From CALJXB01 sp965225935 (lineage in GTDB: Bacteria > Pseudomonadota > Alphaproteobacteria > Kiloniellales > JAKSDN01), in the NCBI GenBank assembly GCA_965225935.1, contig CBDDCC010000016.1:62001-126000 (forward strand): DNA of 64,000 bases, in the 5' to 3' direction. The notes under the pieces are model-generated. The model saw nothing but the letters and a program-made list of their open reading frames with translations, searched no databases and had not been told where the DNA came from. Made by a program: the position numbers and the translations under genes. This document shows positions 9,340 through 18,464 of the stretch, piece after piece. Every line of letters begins with the position of its first letter. Within the stretch, counting starts at the first letter, position 1.

Positions 9340-10376
9340 TGGGCCGGCCCGTCCATGCGCTCCGGATGAAGGCAGGCGGAGAACTGGCCCTTGCCGATTG
9401 GGCGCAGCTCGACCGAGGTCGTTTGGCAGTCGGCCGTGGCGAAGCGGCAACGCGGCGCGAAGGGGCAGCCAGCGGGCAGAGCGGCCAGGTTGGGCGGTTG
9501 GCCTGGGATCGGGAGCAACTGTTCCGCCTTGCCGGCGAATCGGGGAATCGAGCTCAGCAGCCCCTGGGTGTAGGGATGTCGGGGCGCCTCGAAGAGCGCC
9601 TTGGTCGGGCCAACCTCCATGAGCCGGCCGGCGTACATGACCGCCACCCGGTCGCAGGTCTCTGCCACCACCGCCATGTCGTGGGAGACCAGTACCAGGG
9701 CCATGCCGGTGCGATCCTGGACCCGGAGCAGGAGCTCGAGGATCTGGTCCTGGATGGTCACGTCGAGGGCTGTCGTCGGTTCGTCGGCCAACAGCACGGC
9801 CGGTTCGCCCGCGATCGCCATGGCGATCACCGCCCGCTGCAGCATGCCGCCCGACCACTGAAAGGGATAGTCGTCGAAGCGCCGTTCGGGGCTCGGGATG
9901 CCGACGTTGCGCAATAGCTCGATACCCTGCCGGCGTGCTTCCCGGGCCCGCACGCCGTAGTGGACCCGCAGGCCCTCCGTGACCTGATCGCCGATCGGCC
10001 AGACCGGATTGAGGCTCGTCATCGGATTCTGGAACACCATGCGGATGCGAGTGCCGCGCACGACCTCCATCTCCGCCTCGTCCAAGGTGAGCAGGTCGCG
10101 CCCCTCGAACCGGACCTCGCCGGCCGTGACATAGCCTGGCGGCGAAGGGATCAGCCTGAGGATGCTGCGGCACAGCACCGACTTGCCGCTGCCGGACTCG
10201 CCGACAATGCCGAGGGTGCGGCCCTTCGCGACATCGAGCGAGATAGCATCGTTTGCGAGGATCGTCGCATCGCGCAGCCGAAACTGTGTGACCAGGCCGC
10301 GCACTTGCAAGACGGGTGCCGGGCCGGCCGGCTTGGGCGACTCCGTCACGGTGTGTTGGCGCGACTCCGCGATCAT
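9336..10376 (-). CDS. Oligopeptide/dipeptide ABC transporter ATPase (OppD/DppD type)
   Basis: A 346-residue ATPase of the peptide-importer class. Walker A is GESGSGKSV, the signature has the slight variant WSGGMLQRAVIAMAI, Walker B is VLLADEPTTALDVT, and the C-terminal Cys motif reads CPFAPRCRFATADCQ. It pairs with the adjacent OppF-type ATPase. Both ends overlap neighbours as ATGA (oppC before, oppF after), a tight translationally coupled operon. Confidence 0.93.
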   Translation of the reverse strand: MIAESRQHTVTESPKPAGPAPVLQVRGLVTQFRLRDATILANDAISLDVAKGRTLGIVGESGSGKSVLCRSILRLIPSPPGYVTAGEVRFEGRDLLTLDEAEMEVVRGTRIRMVFQNPMTSLNPVWPIGDQVTEGLRVHYGVRAREARRQGIELLRNVGIPSPERRFDDYPFQWSGGMLQRAVIAMAIAGEPAVLLADEPTTALDVTIQDQILELLLRVQDRTGMALVLVSHDMAVVAETCDRVAVMYAGRLMEVGPTKALFEAPRHPYTQGLLSSIPRFAGKAEQLLPIPGQPPNLAALPAGCPFAPRCRFATADCQTTSVELRPIGKGQFSACLHPERMDGPAQ

Positions 10377-11242
10377 AGCAACGCATGTTGACGTTCACCG
10401 AGCCGATGCGCGAGCCCGTCACCCATCAAACTGAGGCCTGTGCCTGTCACGACGACGGCGACGCCGGGCAGTGTCGAAATCCACCAGGCCTGAAAAATGA
10501 AGTCGCGGCCTTCGGCGATCATGGCGCCCCATTCCGGGAGCGGCGGCTGGACGCCGAGGCCGAGGAAGCTCAGACCCGAGACCAACAGGATGTTGAGCAC
10601 GAAGTCCGCCATGGAGAAAACGATGGAGGAATTGATGATGTTGGGCAGAGCGTGCCTGAAGATGATGCGCCCGGATCCGTAGCCAAGGGTTTGAGCGGCA
10701 AGGACATAGTCCTTGTTGCGCTCCACCAGCATCTCGGCCCGGGCCAGACGCGCGTACATGGTCCAAGCGACGAGGAAGACGGCGATGTAGATGTTGTGCA
10801 CGCCCGGCCCCAAGATCGACAGCACGACGATAATCAGGACCAGGAAGGGAAAGGCCATGGCGATGTCGAGCAGGCGCATCATTACGGTGTCGAACCAGCC
10901 GCCGTAGTAGCCTGCCGCGGCCCCGAGCATGACGCCGTAGATCATCGGCACGTACGTCGTGAAGAAGCCGATCTGCATGTCGATACGGATGCCGTAGAGC
11001 ACGCGGCTGAAAACGTCGCGGCCGACCATGTCCGTGCCGAAGGGATGAGCCAGGCTCGGTGGCTGCAGGGCGTTCATGAAGTCTTGGTAGTACGGGTCGT
11101 AGGGCGCGATCACGGGGGCGAAGAGTCCCGCCAGGATGATTGCGCCGACGATTGTCGTGCCGATCTTGAGAGTGCGCGGCCAACGGGCCACCTCCCGGCT
11201 CATGCCGTGCAGCAGATCGAGGCTCTGGGCGGCACTGGTCAC
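10373..11242 (-). CDS. Peptide ABC transporter permease (OppC/DppC type)
   Basis: A 289-residue inner-membrane permease. Family landmarks are the N-terminal cytoplasmic segment followed by a first membrane helix, then FGTDMVGRDVFSRVLYGIR (near residues 69-87), and the EAA loop LARAEMLVERNKDYVLAA. It forms the channel with the OppB-type permease, whose gene ends four bases upstream on the same strand. Confidence 0.93.
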   Translation of the reverse strand: MTSAAQSLDLLHGMSREVARWPRTLKIGTTIVGAIILAGLFAPVIAPYDPYYQDFMNALQPPSLAHPFGTDMVGRDVFSRVLYGIRIDMQIGFFTTYVPMIYGVMLGAAAGYYGGWFDTVMMRLLDIAMAFPFLVLIIVVLSILGPGVHNIYIAVFLVAWTMYARLARAEMLVERNKDYVLAAQTLGYGSGRIIFRHALPNIINSSIVFSMADFVLNILLVSGLSFLGLGVQPPLPEWGAMIAEGRDFIFQAWWISTLPGVAVVVTGTGLSLMGDGLAHRLGERQHALL

Positions 11243-11246
11243 GATC

Positions 11247-12188
11247 TCAGTTTCTCAGCACCCTGCGGTCGATCGCAACGTAGGCGAGATCGGCCAGAAG
11301 ATTCACGATCACGACAAGCATGGCGAAGACCACGGCGAGCCCTTGGATCACGGGATAGTCGCGAAACCCGACCGCGCGCACCAGCAGAGAGCCGAGGCCG
11401 GGGATCGAAAAGACGTACTCGACGATGACGGCTCCGCTCAGCAGCCAGCCGATGTTGACCGCCAGCACGGTGATCGTCGGGATTAGAGCGTTGCGAAGGA
11501 CGTGTTTGACGAGGATGCGGCGCTCGCTCAGCCCCTTGGCGCGGGCCACTTCGATGTAGTCGGCCGTCAAGACGTCAAGCATCGCGGCGCGCAGGGACTG
11601 CACTAGTATCGGTGCCAAGAAGAACGCGATCGTGAGAGCGGGCAGGGTCAGGTGGACGACGTGGCCGAAAAAGCCTTTGCCGTAGCCGGCGATCGGCAGC
11701 AAGCCCAACGTCAGGCCGAAAAACAGCATCAGCAGCAGGCCCATCCAGAAGGGCGGCATGGCGAAACCGATCATGCCGCCGATGCGGATGACGTGGTCGA
11801 GCGGTCGCTCACGGTGCCGGGCCGCCAGCAAGGCGAGTGGAAGCGCCAGGGACACCGCAATGAGGGCGCTATAGGCCAATAGGAAGACGGAGGCCTCGAG
11901 CCGCTCGCCGACGATCTCGGTAACCGGCGCCTTCTGGATGATTGAGATGCCGAGATCGCCTTGTAGGGCGTTCCAGACGAAACGGGCGAACTGCACCGGC
12001 AAGGGCAGGTCGAGGCCAAGGCGGGCGTGGGCGGCGGCCACCACCTCGTCCGTCGCCCGGCCATGCAGCATGATGCGTACCGGGTCGCCGGGCACGAGCT
12101 GAATGGTAAGGAACGCGATCAGGGTGACGCCGAGCACGACCAGGACCATCTGGCCCAGCCGTCCGACGATGTAAACGACGATTGCCAT
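11247..12188 (-). CDS. Peptide ABC transporter permease (OppB/DppB type)
   Basis: A 313-residue polytopic permease. LVPGDPVRIMLHGRA near residues 31-45 and the EAA loop DYIEVARAKGLSERRILVKH are characteristic of OppB/DppB/NikB proteins. It is the first permease gene after the substrate-binding protein, separated from it by 80 bases that hold a strong hairpin. Confidence 0.93.
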   Translation of the reverse strand: MAIVVYIVGRLGQMVLVVLGVTLIAFLTIQLVPGDPVRIMLHGRATDEVVAAAHARLGLDLPLPVQFARFVWNALQGDLGISIIQKAPVTEIVGERLEASVFLLAYSALIAVSLALPLALLAARHRERPLDHVIRIGGMIGFAMPPFWMGLLLMLFFGLTLGLLPIAGYGKGFFGHVVHLTLPALTIAFFLAPILVQSLRAAMLDVLTADYIEVARAKGLSERRILVKHVLRNALIPTITVLAVNIGWLLSGAVIVEYVFSIPGLGSLLVRAVGFRDYPVIQGLAVVFAMLVVIVNLLADLAYVAIDRRVLRN

Positions 12189-12214
12189 CGACCGTATCCA
12201 GGCTCAAGCGAAGC

Positions 12215-12241
12215 TCCGGCTGCCCATGGCGGGCAGCCGGA
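12215..12241 (-). promoter_or_regulatory. Perfect intercistronic hairpin between oppA- and oppB-type genes
   Basis: An 11-base perfect inverted repeat, TCCGGCTGCCC / GGGCAGCCGGA, with a five-base loop (arms 12215-12225 and 12231-12241). It has no T run, so it is not an intrinsic terminator. Such structures after binding-protein genes commonly protect the upstream mRNA or attenuate the rest, giving more binding protein than permease; that role here is inference. Confidence 0.7.
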
Positions 12242-12268
12242 ACCGCAGTGCAAGATACTCTGGGCCTG

Positions 12269-13849
12269 TCAGTCGAGCCAGACGTGGCTCAACCACCACC
12301 AGCCGGTGGTCAGGTTCTTCCAGCCCTGGACACTGTCCTGATAGGCGTTCACGGCCGGCACGAAGTTGATCGGAATCGAGTAGCCGTCGTGATAGACCGT
12401 TTTCTGGATCTCGCAATAGAGGCTACGGCGATCGGCCGGGTCCGACACCGCCCGCGCCTTGTGCAGCAGATCGACCACATGATCGTTCTTGTAGCGCGAG
12501 AAGAACGCCTCCGAGCCGCCAGTGTAATCGCCCTGCAGAGACGCCAGCTCATCTTGATCATTCAAGTCACTGGTAATGTAACTCATGTAGGCCTGATAGT
12601 CGCCGGTCTCGGTATGACCCCACGCCGTGCCGACGTCGTACTCGGCCAGCTCGACATTGAGGCCGGCGGCCGTCCAGCCTTGCTGCAGGATTGTCGCTAT
12701 CTGTCGGAACGGTGCGTTGCCGGTATCGATCTGAAGCTCGATCTTCGACCCGTCGTAGCCGGACTGCGATATCAATTGCTTCGCCTTGTCGAGATCGAAG
12801 GGGATCTGCGCCACCTCGTCGCAGTGATAGTTGATTTTCGGCATGTAGGAGTTGGGGATCTCGCCGAACCCGAAATAGACGGTCTGCAGGATGGCGTCCC
12901 GATTGGCCGCATAGTTCATGGCCAGGCGAACGTTCTTGTCGTCGATCGGCGCCTTGGCGTGGTTGAGATAGATGTAGTCCAGCCGGTACATGGGCTGCAC
13001 TTCCAGATTGACGCCCGGCAGGGCTTTGACGGCGGATGCCTGGTTGAAGGGCACCGTGCTGATGACGTCGAAATCGCCATTGATCAGGCCCAGTACACGG
13101 GCGTTGCTCTCCGGCACGTAGCGCATCTCGATCTTGTCGAGATACGGCAGCTGGCGCCCGCCATCGTCCTTGCCCCAATAGTGCTCGTTGCGGCTGAGGA
13201 TCGTGTGGGAGCCGCGTTTGTACTCATCGACCTTGAAGGCGCCGCTGCAGACCGGCGAGACGCCGAATTTATCGGGGTCAGCTTCGTAGCTTGCCTTGTG
13301 GACCACCGAGGCGGCAAAAATCGAGACGGACGACAGCAGAGGCGAATAGGGCTCTTTCAAGGTAAAGCGGACGTGCTTGTCGTCGGCCGCTTCAATTGAC
13401 GCCACCGGGTCGAACAGGAACGCGTAGGTGCCATCCGGCCGTGCCGCGGTCTGATAGGAGAAGACGACGTCTTCGACGGTAACCGGATCGCCGTTGCTAA
13501 ACTTGGCGTCGCGCAACTTGAAGGTATAGGTGAGCTCGTCTTCGGAGATCTCCCAGGACTCGGCGAGCCCGGGGACGATGCCCTCACCCGTTGCATCCGC
13601 CTCGACCAAGGTGTCGCAGACCTGCTCGATCGCCCAGATCGAGCCGTTGTCGGCGGGGATAAAGGGGTCGAGCGTCAGAGGCTCGTCGGGACGGGCGAAG
13701 ACGAGATTGCCGCCGGTTTTGGGATCGGCTGCCTCGGCCGAAAAGTCGGCGGCGAGCAGCAGGGCAACCATAGCTCCGGCCGTAAGGGCAAGCCTTCGCG
13801 GCCGACTCCGGTACGGCGGTTTTGCGCTGTCGGCTTGGTATCGTAGCAT
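12269..13849 (-). CDS. Periplasmic peptide-binding protein (OppA/DppA family, SBP family 5)
   Basis: A 526-residue solute-binding protein. The N-terminus has basic residues, a hydrophobic stretch (LALTAGAMVALLLAADF) and a likely signal-peptidase site after AEA near residue 41. The mature part begins like SBP_bac_5 proteins (LVFARPDEPLTLDPFIPADN). The ATG at 13849 was chosen because AGGGAGA stands at the right distance upstream; an earlier in-frame ATG exists at 13882. It is the first gene of the oppABCDF-type operon and diverges from the LysR-type regulator. Confidence 0.92.
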   Translation of the reverse strand: MLRYQADSAKPPYRSRPRRLALTAGAMVALLLAADFSAEAADPKTGGNLVFARPDEPLTLDPFIPADNGSIWAIEQVCDTLVEADATGEGIVPGLAESWEISEDELTYTFKLRDAKFSNGDPVTVEDVVFSYQTAARPDGTYAFLFDPVASIEAADDKHVRFTLKEPYSPLLSSVSIFAASVVHKASYEADPDKFGVSPVCSGAFKVDEYKRGSHTILSRNEHYWGKDDGGRQLPYLDKIEMRYVPESNARVLGLINGDFDVISTVPFNQASAVKALPGVNLEVQPMYRLDYIYLNHAKAPIDDKNVRLAMNYAANRDAILQTVYFGFGEIPNSYMPKINYHCDEVAQIPFDLDKAKQLISQSGYDGSKIELQIDTGNAPFRQIATILQQGWTAAGLNVELAEYDVGTAWGHTETGDYQAYMSYITSDLNDQDELASLQGDYTGGSEAFFSRYKNDHVVDLLHKARAVSDPADRRSLYCEIQKTVYHDGYSIPINFVPAVNAYQDSVQGWKNLTTGWWWLSHVWLD

Positions 13850-14163
13850 TTTGTGTCTCCCTGGCCTGTTGATTGGTCTCATCGATCGTCAAACGCAGGT
13901 CTCCGGGGCATGACTCGCGCGGATGCACGACGTTCCGGATAGACGACACTGCCCGTGTGACGAGATCGCCCGTGTGACGAGATCGGGCATCGGCCGTGAA
14001 CCATTAGATGGCCTCTTTCTACGACAGACCATTTCCGCGTGCTCACGGGCATTGAAATTGGTGTGCGGCCCCCCTCGCTGACGTCGATCTTTTGGCAAAA
14101 TGGCGAAACTATGCCTATTCTCACCGGACTCAAGATCTCAGATGCCGGCTGTGGCGACAATCG
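13850..14163. promoter_or_regulatory. Divergent promoter region between oppA-type gene and LysR-type regulator
   Basis: This 314-base region separates divergent genes and is where the LysR-type regulator would be expected to bind. It contains a short direct repeat (CCCGTGTGACGAGATCG near 13951 and 13967). I could not point to a definite T-N11-A operator, so the regulatory role rests on position. Confidence 0.45.
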
Positions 14164-15150
14164 ATGATTTCTAATCGATCCATTAGACAACCTAATGAAG
14201 AGTTCACCCTTGATCCGTCCTTGATCGGTGATCTCTGGTTCTTCGAGGCAGCGGCCCGGCTGCACGGATTCACCGCGGCGGCGCGCGAGCTCCACGTCAC
14301 GCAAGGAGCGGTGAGCCAGCGCATCCGCCACCTCGAGGTTCGCCTGGGTATCAGGTTGTTCGAGCGCTTGGGCCGGAGCGTCAATCTTACGCCGGACGGG
14401 GAGAAGCTTTTCGCCGTCGTGTCGAGCGCGTTTCACCACATCGGCACCGAGGCGGCTGTCCTCGCCGGCAGCCAGCGGCACAACGAGGTCATCGTCAGCT
14501 GTGCGCCCTCTCTGTCCATGGAGTGGCTGCTGCCGCGCCTAAGCGCGTGGTATCGCATCTCCGAGGATGCACGGGTGCAGATTCGCGCCGAGTTTCACCC
14601 GATCAACAGCGATGTCATGGCCAACGAGGGCATCGACATTGCCATCCGCTACGATCTCGTCGAGTACCGCGATCTCGAGGTCTTCGAGCTTTGCGAGGAG
14701 CGGCTTTTTCCGGTCTGCACCTGGTCCTATTGGGAGGCCAACGGACGCTTTCGGCATCCCGAAGACTTGCGGCGCCTGACGCTGCTACACGACGGCTTTC
14801 CCTGGGTTGGAGCTGACCCGTCGACCGAGTGGCGCGCCTGGTCGGCGGCGACAGGAGTGGCGAACTTCGAGGAGATCCGCAGCGAGTACTTCAATCTGGC
14901 GCAGATGGCGGTGCGCGCCGCCCTCCTGGATCAGGGCGTCGCCATGGGCCGCGCGATCCTGGTGGCCGACCATTTGAGGGAACGGCGCCTGATCAGGCCC
15001 TTCGGTGCCGCATCCATACCCGGGGCCAAGTATCGCCTCATGACGCGAGAGCCAATCCAACACAACGAAGTGATGATGCAATTGGCGCAGTGGCTGAGGG
15101 TCCATATCAGACGCTCGGCGAGCAGCATAAAAGGATCAGCCGCTCGATGA
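14164..15150 (+). CDS. LysR-family transcriptional regulator (GcvA-like)
   Basis: A 328-residue regulator. The winged helix-turn-helix is clear (FFEAAARLHGFTAAARELHV then TQGAVSQRIRHLEVRLG, residues about 26-63), followed by LFERLGRSVNLTPDGEKLF. The effector domain contains VSCAPSLSMEWLLPRLSAW, typical of the GcvA subgroup. ATG 14164 fits the family start; the frame is open from 14092. Its divergent position to oppA suggests control of the peptide-uptake operon by a small-molecule ligand, possibly an amino acid. Confidence 0.9.
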   Translation: MISNRSIRQPNEEFTLDPSLIGDLWFFEAAARLHGFTAAARELHVTQGAVSQRIRHLEVRLGIRLFERLGRSVNLTPDGEKLFAVVSSAFHHIGTEAAVLAGSQRHNEVIVSCAPSLSMEWLLPRLSAWYRISEDARVQIRAEFHPINSDVMANEGIDIAIRYDLVEYRDLEVFELCEERLFPVCTWSYWEANGRFRHPEDLRRLTLLHDGFPWVGADPSTEWRAWSAATGVANFEEIRSEYFNLAQMAVRAALLDQGVAMGRAILVADHLRERRLIRPFGAASIPGAKYRLMTREPIQHNEVMMQLAQWLRVHIRRSASSIKGSAAR

Positions 15151-15604
15151 CGAGACGCTGTTGGGCTATGTCCCGTGGCATAGGTTAGGAGCTGTGGGCA
15201 ACCGGCTTGCCGTAGCGACCGTGAGGTACCAAGCCTCGTACCCGCTATCACAGATGGGTATACGGTGGGAGGGGTTGCAGGATGTCTCGGCCAGGAGGGC
15301 GGCACGCAGTGACGGCGGATGCATCACGAGCGCCGCCCCGACGTCGTCGGGATTTGTTCCAGCGAAGCCGCCATTACACGGCAGATCGGCGCCATCCTGC
15401 CAGGGCGGAACGATGAATGGGGCCTCCAGCGCGCTCGCGAACGCCTCCGGGAACCATCGCGCCCGCGAGCAACAACGCGGTCGTCAAGCTGCCCGACACG
15501 GTAATTCGAATGCTCCGGTCCAACCCGCCGGATGCCGCGAGGCGATGGACGCTCTATTGCCACGCCCGGGGGAACGGTCCGGGGGGGCGAGGGTTCTCGA
15601 AGGG
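15151..15604. other. Intergenic region, nothing recognised
   Basis: These 454 bases separate the convergent LysR-type and epimerase genes. Short open frames have no recognisable product. No terminator-like stem with T run was found. Confidence 0.5.
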
Positions 15605-16483
15605 TCAAGGGCTGTCGTCGCCCGCCGCGCCCTTGGCGATCTCGGCGATGCGGTCGGCGAAGTTGACCTGGCTGTTGTCCTGAGGGTGGTACCCGATTAC
15701 CCGGCGCGCGTTGGCGATGCTCCAGAAGTTGTGGCTGTTGCCACTGACCCCATAGAAGATCTGGAAGGGGTTCCCGTTCCGATCACGGATGTCGGGGGCC
15801 TCGATGCTCTTGATGAAGAGCTGCACCTGATCGCGGCGGCTCAAATAGGCGCCCAGACCGCGGTGCATCTTCTTGAGCTCCCCGGGCGCCAGCTCGTCGA
15901 GATCCCCGAAGTCCCGCGGCGCGCCGATGCGCAGCTGGACCACCTCGAGGCGGCGGTCGCCGACCTTGCCGGTGGCATAGACGAAGCCTAGAAGCTCGTA
16001 AGCCGCCTTGGCCCAGCCGTAGAAGTTGTCGGAGAGGGGCAGCATGTCGGGGGTTACGTTGTCCCATTCGTCCGCCCAGATGAGCCGCTCGTAGTAGTCG
16101 GCTGCGTGGTTCGAGCTCGCCACGACCACGCGCGGGACGCCCTCCTCGAGCGCGGTCTGGTAGACGTTGTAGGCCAGCGCGACGTTCGCGTGCTCGGCGC
16201 GGAACTTGGCCTCGCTGCTGTCCATCACGCTGCCGGCGTCCATTCCCGGCGCGGCGATGTAGGCGCAGTGCACCACGGCGTCGACACCCGCGAAGTGATG
16301 GCGAAAAGCATCCCGGTTCTCATCCGCGAGGTCGCAAGCCTGCACCCCCGGAACCTCCCGCCCGTCCCGCGTGGCCGTGCCGCGGTCCAGGGCGGCTACG
16401 TCGTAGCGTTCCATCAGCTCGTCCCACATGCGTTGGGCCATGTAGCCGCAGGCGCCCGTCAGTACGATCTTCTTCTTGCTCAC
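15605..16483 (-). CDS. NAD-dependent epimerase/dehydratase, uronate-dehydrogenase-like
   Basis: A 292-residue extended short-chain dehydrogenase. The Rossmann motif is VLTGACGYMAQRMWDEL at the N-terminus; the catalytic Tyr-x3-Lys is YGWAKAAYE, preceded by VVVASSNHAADYY, which resembles uronate dehydrogenases. I prefer the GTG start at 16483 (VSKKKIVLTG) because GGAAGAGAGGA lies just upstream; an ATG at 16504 in the same frame would add seven residues without homology value. It follows the SMP-30 gene by 51 bases, and a dehydrogenase plus lactonase pair would oxidise a sugar acid to its lactone and open it; substrate unknown. Confidence 0.82.
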   Translation of the reverse strand: MSKKKIVLTGACGYMAQRMWDELMERYDVAALDRGTATRDGREVPGVQACDLADENRDAFRHHFAGVDAVVHCAYIAAPGMDAGSVMDSSEAKFRAEHANVALAYNVYQTALEEGVPRVVVASSNHAADYYERLIWADEWDNVTPDMLPLSDNFYGWAKAAYELLGFVYATGKVGDRRLEVVQLRIGAPRDFGDLDELAPGELKKMHRGLGAYLSRRDQVQLFIKSIEAPDIRDRNGNPFQIFYGVSGNSHNFWSIANARRVIGYHPQDNSQVNFADRIAEIAKGAAGDDSP

Positions 16484-16534
16484 GTGTCCTCTCTTCCTCC
16501 CCAAAACTCCATTGGTTCACCCGGACCGGCAGTG

Positions 16535-17413
16535 TCAGCCGGCGAAGGGCGGCACCTCCATGCCAACGACACCCGGATGGAGAGCGAACAGGCCGCCGGC
16601 CTGCGCGCCCAGCTCTGCTGCGTCGCCCCCACCGCCGATCGAGGTGACGTAGAGCGTATCGAGGTGCGGCCCGCCGAAGGCCGGTTTGGTGGGCTTCGCG
16701 ATGGGCATGTCCACTATGCGGTCTACCCGTCCCGTCGGCGTGAACCGCACGAGCTGCCAGCCCCCGACGCCGGCCATCCAATAGCAGCCGTCGGCGTCGA
16801 CGGCGGCACCGTCGGGTCGCCCCGCCAGCTCATGGGTGGTCGCGAAGACCCGGCGGTTGCTGGCGACCCCATCGGCCGCGTCGTAGTCGCAAGCCCAGAT
16901 GGTCTGCACCTCCGGATGGGAGTCTGAGAGGTAAAGGGTGCGCCCATCCGGGCTGAAGGCCAAGCCGTTGATGGTCCGGAAGCCCTCCGCCCTCCTTTCG
17001 CAGTCCAAGCCGGCATCGAGCCGATAGAGCGCACCGTCCGGCATGGCGGTGGCCGGCGGCGAGCGCATGGTGCCTGCCCAGAACCTCCCGGTGGGATCGA
17101 CGGTGCCGTCATTGAAACGGTTCTGAGGCTTGCTCGGCTCGGGATCGCAGAGCCGTTCGAGATCGCCTGTCTCCGGATCGAAGAAGGCAAAACCGTTGCG
17201 GAGCGCGACAACGAGGCCGCCGCTGCGGCGCGGGGCTACGCAGCCGACGGCTTCCGGCAGCTGCCAGCTCTCGTTCCGCTGGCCGGCGGGATCGAAGCGG
17301 TGCAGGACACCGGCCTCGATGTCGACCCAGTAGAGCCGCTGCTGGACGGCCGACCAGACCGGCCCTTCGCCCAGTCCGGCTCCGACGTCGAGGATGCAGG
17401 TCACATCGCACAT
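16535..17413 (-). CDS. SMP-30/gluconolactonase family protein
   Basis: A 292-residue six-bladed beta-propeller lactonase. The metal-binding Glu is in LGEGPVWSAVQQRLYWVDI near residue 17; further landmarks are NRFNDGTVDPTGRFWAGTM (metal Asn) and GLAFSPDGRTLYLSDSHP (metal Asp). The family hydrolyses sugar lactones using a divalent metal ion in the cytoplasm. It is the first gene of a two-gene minus-strand operon with the epimerase-like dehydrogenase. Confidence 0.9.
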   Translation of the reverse strand: MCDVTCILDVGAGLGEGPVWSAVQQRLYWVDIEAGVLHRFDPAGQRNESWQLPEAVGCVAPRRSGGLVVALRNGFAFFDPETGDLERLCDPEPSKPQNRFNDGTVDPTGRFWAGTMRSPPATAMPDGALYRLDAGLDCERRAEGFRTINGLAFSPDGRTLYLSDSHPEVQTIWACDYDAADGVASNRRVFATTHELAGRPDGAAVDADGCYWMAGVGGWQLVRFTPTGRVDRIVDMPIAKPTKPAFGGPHLDTLYVTSIGGGGDAAELGAQAGGLFALHPGVVGMEVPPFAG

Positions 17414-17588
17414 GGCTCTTCGGTGTCCGTTGCCGTGTGGGGATTGTCACCCATTGCGCCGGCTCGCTATCCTACCGCTCCTACGGCGTTGCCATGTCGG
17501 TTGCGCCGAAAGGAGCCTCTCGGCTGCCAAGGCTATCTGGCCCGAACATGCCAACACAAGCCGTCACATCGAAAGGACAGCGAGCGCC

Positions 17589-18431
17589 ATGCTAGACCGA
17601 CCGAGCTCCTCGGGCCCCGATTTCAGCGATCCGATCCAAACCAGGCTGCGGGTGGTTACCTGGAACCTGTGGTGGCGCTATGGCCCCTGGCAGGAGCGGC
17701 AGCCGGCGATCGCCGCGACCCTCGCGAAGCTCGACGCCGACATCCTCGGCTTCCAGGAGGTCTGGGAAGAGGGCGACACCAGCCTCGCGGCCGAGCTGGC
17801 GAAGCCGCTCGGCTACCACCACGTATACCGCAACGGCGAGAAGCGGGATGGCGTTGGCTTCGGGAACGCGATCCTGTCGCGCTGGCCCATCGTCCAGACC
17901 GACGGACGGCCTCTGCCGGGCGAGGCGGAGAGCGGCGAGGGACGCTGCGTCGTCTTCGCCGAGGTGGAGGGGCCGCGGGGGCTGCTGCACGTCTACTCGA
18001 CACACCTTAACTGGAAGCTCGAGCATAGCCACCTGCGTCAGCAGCAGGTGGGGGAGATCGCGCGCTTCGTGGCGTCGAGGGAGCGGCCGAACCAACCGCC
18101 CATCGTCTGCGGCGACTTCAACGCGGAGCCGACGTCGGAGGAGATCCGCATGATGACGGGAGAAAGCAACTCCCCCGTGGAAGAAGACCTCTGCTTTCGG
18201 GACGCCTGGCGGGACGGCGGCGACGGCGGTGCAGGGCATACCTGGGACAACAGAAACCCCTTCGCCCGCGAGGAGCGGGAGCCGGATCGCCGCATAGACT
18301 ACATCTTCGTCGGCCCGCCCCAAGATAGTGGCGCCGGGCAGGTGCTGGACTGCCGGGTCGTGGGAGACGTGACGGTAGATGGGATTTGGCCCAGCGACCA
18401 TTTCGGCGTCCTGGCAGAGCTGCGCTACTAG
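17589..18431 (+). CDS. Endonuclease/exonuclease/phosphatase family protein
   Basis: A 280-residue member of the DNase I-like (EEP) phosphoesterase superfamily. Motifs in order: VVTWNLWWR (Asn), ADILGFQEVW (metal Glu), YSTHLNW, PIVCGDFNAEP (Asp and Asn), RRIDYIFV, and SDHFGVLAEL (catalytic Asp-His). No signal peptide is seen. The substrate could be a nucleic acid, an inositol phosphate or a lipid; the sequence does not tell. ATG 17589 was chosen; the frame is open upstream to 17394 without homology. It is the last chromosomal-looking gene before the prophage. Confidence 0.85.
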   Translation: MLDRPSSSGPDFSDPIQTRLRVVTWNLWWRYGPWQERQPAIAATLAKLDADILGFQEVWEEGDTSLAAELAKPLGYHHVYRNGEKRDGVGFGNAILSRWPIVQTDGRPLPGEAESGEGRCVVFAEVEGPRGLLHVYSTHLNWKLEHSHLRQQQVGEIARFVASRERPNQPPIVCGDFNAEPTSEEIRMMTGESNSPVEEDLCFRDAWRDGGDGGAGHTWDNRNPFAREEREPDRRIDYIFVGPPQDSGAGQVLDCRVVGDVTVDGIWPSDHFGVLAELRY

Positions 18432-18464
18432 CGGTCGGCCCAGGGCGCGGCAGGCGACGACGCG

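Noticed and set aside
9336..10422. Upstream extension of the oppF-type frame giving a 695-residue fusion
   Set aside because: The extra part is an out-of-frame reading of the oppD-type gene; the ATGA overlap at 9336-9339 gives a normal separate start.
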